Assembly: GCA_036008545.1 (NCBI GenBank)
Contig: DASYNM010000115.1
Span: forward strand, 1-7,318
Source: Palsa-1400 sp036008545
Lineage (GTDB): Bacteria > Verrucomicrobiota > Verrucomicrobiia > Limisphaerales > Palsa-1400
Direction of reading: 5' to 3'
DNA length: 7,318 nucleotides
Shown: piece after piece, positions 1-5,260 of the stretch
Numbering within the stretch: the stretch's first letter is position 1
Layout: every line of letters begins with the position of its first letter
Translations under genes and position numbers: made by a program
Notes under the pieces: generated by a model
What the model saw: only the letters and a program-made list of their open reading frames with translations
What the model was told of the DNA's origin: nothing
The model's database searches: none

Positions 1-2248
1 GCAGGCGCCCGGACAAAGGCCCAAAACGTTTGTCATCAACCCAGACCTCGCCGCCGCTGGAGTTATCGAATTCCTGCGGCATCCAGATGATCGGCTGGTC
101 GAACGTAACGGGGGCTTTCACCTTGCTCGGATCGATCTGCCCGCCGTCCGGCGCCCAATCCCTGCCGGCCATCAGCGTCTGCACGTAGCCGTAGAAACCG
201 CCGCGGTGGACGATGCTGATTTTCGAGGCCGGCATCCAATTACCCTGGTTATCGCTGGCGGTCAGGCGCTCGTCGGGCAAGATGCCCATGCCGTTGGGAA
301 CGCGGAAGCCGGTGCAATAAACGCGGCCGTGTTTGCCGTCTGGCGAGACCTCGATCACCGAGCCGGGCAACTTATAGTCGGTGTACTCGCCGCACTTTTC
401 GTAATAGAGGTTGCCCTTGCGGTCCACTTGCAAATCGAAGTTAAAGCAGTGGAAAAAGGTCGAGACATCGGTATCGGCATAAAATGTTTCGTAGAAATCC
501 GCGCCGCCGTCGCCGTTTAGATCGTGGAGGCGCACGATGCCATTGCGACAGGTCACATAAACCAGCTCATTGATGACCTGCGCTCCGAATGGCTCGTAAA
601 GACCCGACGCAAACCGCGACCACGTCACGTGCCCGAGTCGCGCGCCGAGGCCAGAAACAATCCACACGTCTCCACCGTAAGTAGTCACGACCGCGCGTCC
701 ATCCGGGAAGAAAGCCAGGGCGCTGGTGCGCGGCCAGGCGCGGTAAGGATTTTTGAACGGCACGGGAATCGTGTCCAGGGCGTAGCCGTTGGTCGGATCG
801 CCGAGCTTGCCAACCACCTCGACGGGAGCTGGCCAAAGCCGGGGTGCGCCGTGCGTCAAAGTTTCTGGGTCAGTCAGAGGCTCCTGCTGCGCGTGGCGCA
901 CATATTGTCCAAACCGCCCCATGTCCGGCTCGTCCTTCCCCGCAAAACAAATCACCCGCACCACCCTCGCATGGTTGTCGGCAGGGATGTTCAGCACTAA
1001 TCGATGTTGATCATCGACCTGCCAAGTCAACCCGCTCGTCTGGCCCACGACACCAGCGGCAATAAAATCGCGATAGTGCAAGCCGGCCGGATTTTCTTTT
1101 GGCTCGCCGGGCAAATTCACGCCTGGCTTCTGGGTGGAGAAGCTCGCCATCACTAGATTTTCACCAGCGGGACCGCTTGCTCCCATCGGCATTTTTTGTT
1201 CCAGCGAAACAATTCCTTCGGCGCGGCCGTCCGGTTTGTCTGGCTGGCCGACACATAGCCGCAGCGGAGATGTTCCCGGCCCAATCCGCAACCAATGGCT
1301 AATAGTCAGAAAATCGTTGGTCTGTTCCGCGCCCGGCAGTTCCAATACGTCCCGCCCCTGAACGGTGAACGACAGCACTGCCTGCCGCCCGTTGACGTAG
1401 TGGCCGCGATAACGCATCCAATCCTCCGGCAATGGGCCGCGCGGAAGCAGGTCGTTGGTCGGATAATCGAACCGGCCGCCGAACGCCCAAGACCAATGCT
1501 GCAAGCCTTCCAAAAACTTGCCATCCGGTGTTGGCCGCCCCTCGCCGCGTTGTTGGAAATGGCCCGTCTTTGAAAGATCCAGAAAACCACCCTGCCACGC
1601 GCCCGCCAGTCTCATGCGGTGCAAGTCGTAACTGATCGACACGTTCCCCTCCAACTGAAAGGTCAACGCATCGCTGACGCCGGTGCCAAGCTGCGATTCC
1701 AACACAGGACCGAAATCGCGCTGAGTGGGAGTGGCCTCGCCCGCCTTTGGCAGCGCGGGATTAAATTTCGGCAACGAATCCAGATAGGCGGCGTCAATCG
1801 TGGCGTACTGGGATGGGTTCAAATTCTTAAGAAACGTTTCGCGGATGAAATGAATTACGTCGTAGCGCTGCTCCGGCGTCATCCACGATTCGGAGGGCAT
1901 GTTCTTGAAGCCCTTGGTGATCGTCTTATACAAGCTGTAGGGATCGTCGCCGTTCTTGAATTTGTCCACCGCGAACGGACGCGATTGGGGGTTGATGGTA
2001 TGCACGCCATCGGTCCCATGGCAAGGTGCACAGGCAAGCTGGAACAGCTTTCGCCCGCGCTCGACACTCTGCGGGTCCCAGGCGGAAATGATTCCCGCAT
2101 GATCAACATTCTCCTTTTCCTGCGCCGCGACTTGCCCGGCCTGCACCATCAACGCGATGAGCATCCACCACAGCAAGAGCGGCGATGACAGAAAGAAAGA
2201 TGTTGGGGAAGTCGCCGAATTTTGTTTCATCTCCACTCCTTTTACCAT
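1..2248 (-). CDS. Secreted cytochrome c / DUF6797-like / PQQ sugar-dehydrogenase-like propeller protein (C-terminus cut by the left edge)
   Basis: The minus-strand frame stays open from the start to the left edge without a stop, so this is a partial gene of at least 743 residues counted from the ATG at 2230. Residues 12-37 form a hydrophobic signal peptide with a likely cleavage after VAA. A class I cytochrome c domain follows: CAPCH at residues 67-71 (positions 2018-2032) binds haem, and Met111 in the NMP motif is the likely axial ligand. Residues about 180-460, with AWQGGFLDL, GPLPEDWMRYRGHY and VLELPG, resemble my recollection of DUF6797 of Verrucomicrobiota and Planctomycetes. From about residue 485 the sequence resembles a sorbosone/glucose-dehydrogenase beta-propeller (FFPDGRAVVTTYGGDVW, DLNGDGGADFYE, VPNGMGI). 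The role is inferred to be periplasmic oxidation of a sugar or alcohol, with electrons passing to the haem. The substrate is unknown. Two in-frame ATGs (2248 and 2230) each have a Shine-Dalgarno sequence, and an in-frame TAG lies just upstream of the first. The domain calls rest on motif memory, not a search. Confidence 0.85.
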   Translation of the reverse strand, partial: MVKGVEMKQNSATSPTSFFLSSPLLLWWMLIALMVQAGQVAAQEKENVDHAGIISAWDPQSVERGRKLFQLACAPCHGTDGVHTINPQSRPFAVDKFKNGDDPYSLYKTITKGFKNMPSESWMTPEQRYDVIHFIRETFLKNLNPSQYATIDAAYLDSLPKFNPALPKAGEATPTQRDFGPVLESQLGTGVSDALTFQLEGNVSISYDLHRMRLAGAWQGGFLDLSKTGHFQQRGEGRPTPDGKFLEGLQHWSWAFGGRFDYPTNDLLPRGPLPEDWMRYRGHYVNGRQAVLSFTVQGRDVLELPGAEQTNDFLTISHWLRIGPGTSPLRLCVGQPDKPDGRAEGIVSLEQKMPMGASGPAGENLVMASFSTQKPGVNLPGEPKENPAGLHYRDFIAAGVVGQTSGLTWQVDDQHRLVLNIPADNHARVVRVICFAGKDEPDMGRFGQYVRHAQQEPLTDPETLTHGAPRLWPAPVEVVGKLGDPTNGYALDTIPVPFKNPYRAWPRTSALAFFPDGRAVVTTYGGDVWIVSGLGARLGHVTWSRFASGLYEPFGAQVINELVYVTCRNGIVRLHDLNGDGGADFYETFYADTDVSTFFHCFNFDLQVDRKGNLYYEKCGEYTDYKLPGSVIEVSPDGKHGRVYCTGFRVPNGMGILPDERLTASDNQGNWMPASKISIVHRGGFYGYVQTLMAGRDWAPDGGQIDPSKVKAPVTFDQPIIWMPQEFDNSSGGEVWVDDKRFGPLSGRL

Positions 2249-2262
2249 GCACCCCTCCTAAT
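2249..2262 (-). promoter_or_regulatory. Ribosome binding site for the upstream ATG of the cytochrome gene
   Basis: Read on the minus strand, AGGAGGGG lies a few bases before the ATG at 2248. An in-frame TAG overlaps the start of this motif, so the frame cannot extend further. A second site, AGGAG, precedes the in-frame ATG at 2230 with a 5-nt spacing. The 2230 start gives a more usual signal peptide beginning MKQNS. The 2248 start adds six residues (MVKGVE). Either is usable. Confidence 0.6.
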
Positions 2263-2311
2263 CGTAATCCTAATTTAATCCAATTCTGAATGTTACTCTG
2301 AGCGGATGAGA

Positions 2312-2346
2312 TTGGCGCAGGAGTTCTTGCCAACCTCAAAGGAGGT
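2312..2346. repeat. Two adjacent short inverted repeats in the divergent intergenic region
   Basis: The first pair is TTGGC at 2312-2316 with GCCAA at 2329-2333. The second is ACCTC at 2333-2337 with GAGGT at 2342-2346 around a 4-nt loop. They share base 2333, so they sit back to back. The second hairpin contains the plus-strand sequence AAAGGAGGTG (2338-2347), an excellent Shine-Dalgarno match, but no start codon with an open frame follows at a suitable distance. These could be operators or leader structures for either flanking gene. The arms are only 5 bp, so chance is possible. Confidence 0.3.
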
Positions 2347-2358
2347 GTCCCTGAAATC

Positions 2359-2391
2359 CTGACATCGTCACATTTTTGTGCTACATATATC
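2359..2391 (+). promoter_or_regulatory. Weak sigma70-like promoter candidate for the pseudopilin gene
   Basis: CTGACA at 2359-2364 matches five of six bases of the -35 consensus. An AT-rich stretch, TACATATAT, begins 17 bp later at 2382, but its match to TATAAT is poor. Transcription would start near 2395 and leave a leader of about 50 nt before the ATG at 2446. A small CACA-TTTT-TGTG palindrome (2369-2380) lies in the spacer. Promoter consensus in this phylum may differ, so this is tentative. Confidence 0.3.
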
Positions 2392-2435
2392 TGGTCAATG
2401 ACCTTACTCGTGTGCCTGAACAACATGATCCTAAA

Positions 2436-2448
2436 TAGGAGATCCATG
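2436..2448 (+). promoter_or_regulatory. Ribosome binding site deciding the pseudopilin start
   Basis: TAGGAGATCC directly precedes the ATG at 2446, with AGGAG 4 nt from the start codon. The in-frame ATGs upstream at 2398 and 2425 have no comparable purine-rich sequence. This start also gives the short leader typical of prepilins. Confidence 0.7.
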
Positions 2449-3306
2449 CCACACCGGAACGGCGCGTTCACCTTGATCGAGTTGCTGGTGGTCATTGCCA
2501 TCATCGCCATATTGGCGGCCTTGCTGCTGGTGTCTTTGAAAGCCGCTAAGGAAGAGAGTCTGGGTATCAAGTGCATGAGCAACATGAGGCAAATGGGCCT
2601 TGGCTGGCAAATGTATGCTGAGGACAACAGAGAATTCTTCGTCCTCGCCAGCGGGGGCAATCCTACCAATGCGGACTTGGACCAATACGCGTGGACACAG
2701 CAGACGGAAGATTTTACAGACAATACCTACAACTACGATCCTTCCGTGGACATTACGGTGGGGCCGCTTTATCCTTACATCAATTCCTATTGGGTTTATC
2801 GCTGTCCTTCGGATACCTCTGTCATTAATCACGGAGGCCAACTCTTGCCTCGAGTTCGCACCGTCTCGATGAACCTTTTTTTGGGAGGGTTCGGTGGTGA
2901 TGGTGAATCTGTCATGTACCCTACTTATATGAAAACCACTGACTTGATCCCACTTTGGTCGCCTGGACCAAGTGATACCTTTGTGTTCGTGGACGAACGC
3001 CAAGACTGCATCAATTGGGGCAATTTCGAGACCGACATGGTGGGGGACGTTCCTAATGACCCAAGTTCTTATACCTTTGACCAGGACATGCCCGGCATGT
3101 ACCATAATCGTTCCGCTGGTTTCGCGTTCGCGGACGGGCACTCTTCAATCCAGCATTGGCTGGATTTCAGAACAACGCCGCCGCTCCAGCCGCCCGTTAT
3201 AGGCTTAAGCGGCATGACCGGCCCTGCGTGGCCAGCGCTGAACGTCCCGGGCGACATGGATGTGCGCTGGCTCCAGCTTCATTCGGCTAAAGCGATTCCG
3301 CAATAG
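2446..3306 (+). CDS. Prepilin-type N-terminal cleavage/methylation and H-X9-DG domain protein
   Basis: This 286-residue protein has the type IV pilin / type II secretion pseudopilin signature. A short basic leader, MPHRNGA, is followed by FTLIELLVVIAIIAILAALL, a single hydrophobic helix at residues 8-29. The body has YRCPSD (118-123) and MYHNRSAGFAFADGH, in which His220 is followed by nine residues and then Asp230-Gly231. This is the H-X9-DG motif common in the large pseudopilin-like families of Planctomycetes, Verrucomicrobiota and Lentisphaerota. The protein is probably processed by prepilin peptidase and held in the inner membrane or exported to the surface. Its exact job is unknown, as these paralogues rarely lie beside secretion machinery. 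I chose the ATG at 2446 because AGGAG precedes it by 4 nt and the leader length is typical. In-frame ATGs at 2398 and 2425 lack a good site. The residue before the mature Phe is Ala, not the classical Gly. It is transcribed alone, divergent from the cytochrome gene and convergent with the GH130 gene. Confidence 0.9.
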   Translation: MPHRNGAFTLIELLVVIAIIAILAALLLVSLKAAKEESLGIKCMSNMRQMGLGWQMYAEDNREFFVLASGGNPTNADLDQYAWTQQTEDFTDNTYNYDPSVDITVGPLYPYINSYWVYRCPSDTSVINHGGQLLPRVRTVSMNLFLGGFGGDGESVMYPTYMKTTDLIPLWSPGPSDTFVFVDERQDCINWGNFETDMVGDVPNDPSSYTFDQDMPGMYHNRSAGFAFADGHSSIQHWLDFRTTPPLQPPVIGLSGMTGPAWPALNVPGDMDVRWLQLHSAKAIPQ

Positions 3307-3326
3307 GCTATGCTGAAAAATTGCGG
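3298..3326 (+). repeat. Inverted repeat overlapping the pseudopilin stop codon
   Basis: CCGCAAT at 3298-3304 is a perfect inverted match to ATTGCGG at 3320-3326, with a 15-nt loop. The left arm covers the last codon and the first base of the TAG stop. No T-run follows, so it does not look like a standard intrinsic terminator. It could be a 3'-end stabilising hairpin or a terminator of an unusual type. Confidence 0.4.
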
Positions 3327-3404
3327 CCAATCTACTGCGGACGCCTCGGCGCTGCCGTCCCTACCATCCGCGACTGACGCGTTACCCATTTGTAAAATTG
3401 TTAC

Positions 3405-3432
3405 TTGCGTTCCCATTGACATGTGGTATAGT
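3405..3432 (+). promoter_or_regulatory. Extended -10 sigma70-like promoter candidate
   Basis: TATAGT at 3427-3432 matches five of six -10 bases and is preceded by TGG, an extended -10 element. TTGCGT at 3405-3410, 16 bp upstream, is a moderate -35. A perfect TTGACA also occurs at 3416-3421, but a 17-bp spacing from it leads to a poor -10 (ATGAAG). The start point would be near 3439, inside an intergenic region with no established gene downstream. Confidence 0.4.
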
Positions 3433-3438
3433 GACGAT

Positions 3439-3582
3439 ATGAAGCGCTATGGCGCATGTTCTTTGAGAGAGGGCGGACCTCGTGTTGGCCGTCCGACTCC
3501 GTTGCAGTTCTGCTCGACCGGGGCCAAAGGCAGAGCGGTCGAACGAACGCAAGTCGTTGATTTTCATGATTTTTCCAGATAA
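3439..3582 (+). ncRNA. Candidate small RNA (alternatively a 47-codon leaderless ORF)
   Basis: An extended -10 promoter candidate points at about 3439. Downstream is a strong hairpin: TCGACCG (3514-3520) pairs perfectly with CGGTCGA (3536-3542), and a nested GCC-AAA-GGC lies in its loop. Next comes AACGA (3542-3546) paired with TCGTT (3554-3558), then T-rich sequence with runs of four and five T (3561-3564, 3570-3574). This could be a weak intrinsic terminator. The same span can be read as an ORF of 47 codons starting MKRYGACSLREGG and ending at TAA 3580-3582. Its ATG sits at the predicted transcription start, has no ribosome site, and encodes no family I recognise. I favour RNA over protein, with low certainty. 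Confidence 0.3.
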
Positions 3583-3597
3583 TTTCACATGGTCTTA

Positions 3598-3614
3598 TTC
3601 GCACGCCTTGCGAA
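3598..3614. repeat. Perfect 6-bp inverted repeat between the convergent genes
   Basis: TTCGCA (3598-3603) and TGCGAA (3609-3614) flank a 5-nt loop. Read on the minus strand it lies about 140 nt beyond the GH130 stop codon and is followed by TAAGACC, not a T-run. It may help end or protect the GH130 transcript, but it is not a textbook terminator. Confidence 0.35.
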
Positions 3615-3713
3615 AACCCCTCTCACGGGCGTTCATCTTCAACAATCCTGAGGGTGGATCGCGCGCGGCAGAGTCACCCCAAAGAGATGCAACAGCGACG
3701 CGCGAGATGTGGA

Positions 3714-3748
3714 CTTTGAACCTTAAACCTTGAACATTGAACTTTGAA
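3714..3748. repeat. Tandem heptamer repeat, five units
   Basis: Five consecutive 7-bp units begin at 3714, 3721, 3728, 3735 and 3742, and all fit the pattern C[ACT]TT[AG]AA. The first and last units are identical (CTTTGAA). The array starts 8 bp beyond the GH130 stop codon (minus-strand reading) and lies wholly outside coding sequence. I recall similar short 7-bp tandem repeats between genes in several phyla, including the STRR sequences of filamentous cyanobacteria. The function here is unknown. Confidence 0.8.
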
Positions 3749-3755
3749 TTTTGCC

Positions 3756-5225
3756 TCACTCCATCGCGGCCAGCAGACCATCCAGTGTAACAGTGGCGAA
3801 GCTGGTGGCGGAGTCGCTCATCGCGTAGGGGATGATCAGTTCGCGTCCGTGCAACAGCGCGCCGCATGTGTAAACCACATTCGGAACATAACCTTCGCGT
3901 TCAGTTTCGTTCGGCGACAGCAACGGCTCGCGCAGTCGACCGATCACGCGCGAAGGGTCGTTCAGGTCGAGCAAGAACGCGCCCAGACAATACTTCCGCA
4001 TGGCGCCGACGCCGTGGCTCAGAACCAGCCAGCCCGCCTCGGTTTCAATGGGAGAACCGCAGTTGCCGATCTTGATAAATTCCCACGGCTGCGCCGGCGT
4101 CAACAAGACTTTGGGCGTCTGCCAGAAATGGATGTGGTCCGAAAACATGAGCAGTATGTTCTCGTCGTCCTGCCGAGACAGCATGACGTACTGCCCGTTG
4201 ATTTTGCGCGGGAAGAGCGCCATTCCCTTGTTCTGCACAGCGGGACCATTGAGCGTGCTGAATTTGAAATGGATGAAGTCCGGTGTCTCCAGCAATTGCG
4301 GCAACGTGATCTTGCCGTCGTAGGCGGTGTAGGTCGCGAAATAGGTGAAGCTGCCGTCGTCGTTCTGGAAACGCACGAAGCGGGCATCCTCGATGCCGTT
4401 GCTCTGGCTGGGCGCCGACGGAAAGAGGACGCGCTGCGACACGCGGCTGTCGGGCGCGAAGTTCACTTCGTAATTCGATTCCGCCAGCAGCAAGATGCCC
4501 CGCGCCGCGTGCGTCGCCGTGACGTCGGACGTCTCTGCCGTCAAACCTGAAGCCGCGAGAACCTGGCGCAACGCCTTGAGCGTGAAATCCTCGTGAAGCT
4601 GGTCCAGCACGCGCCGGCAAAAATCATTTTGCACGCCTGCCTCTTGCAGTTTGTGGGCAAACAATCCCTTGTCGTAAGCGACATTGGGCACTCGCTCAGG
4701 CTCCGTGGCAAACGGCACGGGCGGCACGAGCGTGACCCGATGTTGCGCGCTGACCGTGCCAGTGCGGAAGGTGATGGAGGAAATGTGTCCTTCGCCTGTG
4801 GCGCGCAAGCTCATGATGAACCGCAACGCGCCCCGGGCCAGGCCAGACTGGTCGGGATGCGGCACAATGGACGGATTGAACAGCGCTGCCGATTCCGGCG
4901 AATACTCATTCGTGAAGTGCGCGCCGATGAGCATTTGCCTTTCGGACGACGGCTGGCCGCCGGGTTCGAGATAAATCCTCACCTGCTCGAATCGTTTGCG
5001 GAAAAAGCTGTCCACCTGTTCGTGCCGGCCCATGAACTCGCCGCGCACCAAGTCAAGCAGCCGCGCAACCTCCTCCTCAGGAAGCGCCATGACCCGGTCC
5101 ACTATATGACGGGAAATATCGTCAGTGCTGGGACGAAACGGCCGCATCAACACTCGCGAACGATCGGGCGTGATGGTCGGCCCAATGCGCTTGGCGTGGA
5201 GGGCGGCTGGAATGGGTTTGGTCAT
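3756..5225 (-). CDS. GH130-family glycoside phosphorylase/hydrolase, long form (489 residues)
   Basis: GH130 enzymes are five-bladed beta-propellers that cleave beta-mannosides, most by inorganic phosphate and some by water. The family signature is clear. It includes FNPSIV (116-121), GIEDARFVRF (277-286) with the conserved Asp280 expected to be the proton donor, YTAYDG (299-304), NKGMALFPR (332-340), IKIGNCGSPIETEAGWLVLSHGV (385-406), LGAFLLDLNDPSRVIGR (414-430), and VPNVVYTCGALLHGREL near the C-terminus. Arg141, Arg154, Lys333, Arg351 and His404 are candidates for phosphate binding, which favours phosphorolysis, but I cannot assign them firmly. There is no signal peptide, so it is probably cytoplasmic. 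At 489 residues it is longer than the usual 300-400. It has about 110 extra N-terminal residues and a helical insert at about 175-250. The ATG at 5225 gives MTKPIPAALHAKRIG. The open frame extends 58 codons further, but that part overlaps the upstream gene and looks non-coding. It is downstream of the glycosyltransferase gene by 35 nt with a weak ribosome site. Confidence 0.88.
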   Translation of the reverse strand: MTKPIPAALHAKRIGPTITPDRSRVLMRPFRPSTDDISRHIVDRVMALPEEEVARLLDLVRGEFMGRHEQVDSFFRKRFEQVRIYLEPGGQPSSERQMLIGAHFTNEYSPESAALFNPSIVPHPDQSGLARGALRFIMSLRATGEGHISSITFRTGTVSAQHRVTLVPPVPFATEPERVPNVAYDKGLFAHKLQEAGVQNDFCRRVLDQLHEDFTLKALRQVLAASGLTAETSDVTATHAARGILLLAESNYEVNFAPDSRVSQRVLFPSAPSQSNGIEDARFVRFQNDDGSFTYFATYTAYDGKITLPQLLETPDFIHFKFSTLNGPAVQNKGMALFPRKINGQYVMLSRQDDENILLMFSDHIHFWQTPKVLLTPAQPWEFIKIGNCGSPIETEAGWLVLSHGVGAMRKYCLGAFLLDLNDPSRVIGRLREPLLSPNETEREGYVPNVVYTCGALLHGRELIIPYAMSDSATSFATVTLDGLLAAME

Positions 5226-5238
5226 GAATTCATTTCTG

Positions 5239-5260
5239 CGCCCGGAATTGGCGCCGGGCG
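5239..5260 (-). repeat. Intercistronic hairpin between glycosyltransferase and GH130 genes
   Basis: CGCCCGG and CCGGGCG form a perfect 7-bp GC-rich stem around an 8-nt loop. In the transcript the stem begins right after the UAA stop of the glycosyltransferase gene and ends 13 nt before the GH130 AUG. No T-run follows, so it is not a standard intrinsic terminator. It fills most of the 35-nt gap and leaves only weak Shine-Dalgarno potential. It could tune translation or mRNA stability between the two genes. Confidence 0.55.

Larger units (their letters stand above)
3307..3755. other. Convergent intergenic region, 449 bp
   Basis: No convincing protein gene of ordinary size lies here. The region holds, in order: the right arm of a hairpin over the preceding stop codon; an extended -10 promoter candidate (3405-3432); a possible small RNA or 47-codon ORF (3439-3582); a 6-bp inverted repeat (3598-3614); a looser imperfect repeat with ACCCCTC and GAGGGT arms around 3615-3657; and a five-unit heptamer repeat (3714-3748). 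The flanking genes converge on it, so at least one transcript end is expected here. I see no classical GC-stem plus T-run terminator for the GH130 gene. Confidence 0.6.

Noticed and set aside
206..2188. Several plus-strand ORFs (for example 206-520, 524-1000, 1619-2188)
   Set aside because: They lie antisense to the continuous minus-strand cytochrome/propeller frame, which has a signal peptide, CxxCH and family-like motifs. The plus-strand translations show none.
2369..2380. CACA-TTTT-TGTG palindrome as a CRP/FNR-type site
   Set aside because: The half-sites are in the opposite order to the CRP consensus (TGTGA-N6-TCACA), and 4-bp arms are too short to support an operator.
2103..3141. Minus-strand ORFs 2103-2723 and 2431-3141
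   Set aside because: They are antisense to the pseudopilin gene, and the first also runs out of frame into the cytochrome gene. Neither translation resembles a known domain.
3416..3421. Perfect TTGACA taken as a -35 element
   Set aside because: No acceptable -10 lies 16-18 bp downstream. The nearby TATAGT with its extended TGG fits better with TTGCGT at 3405.
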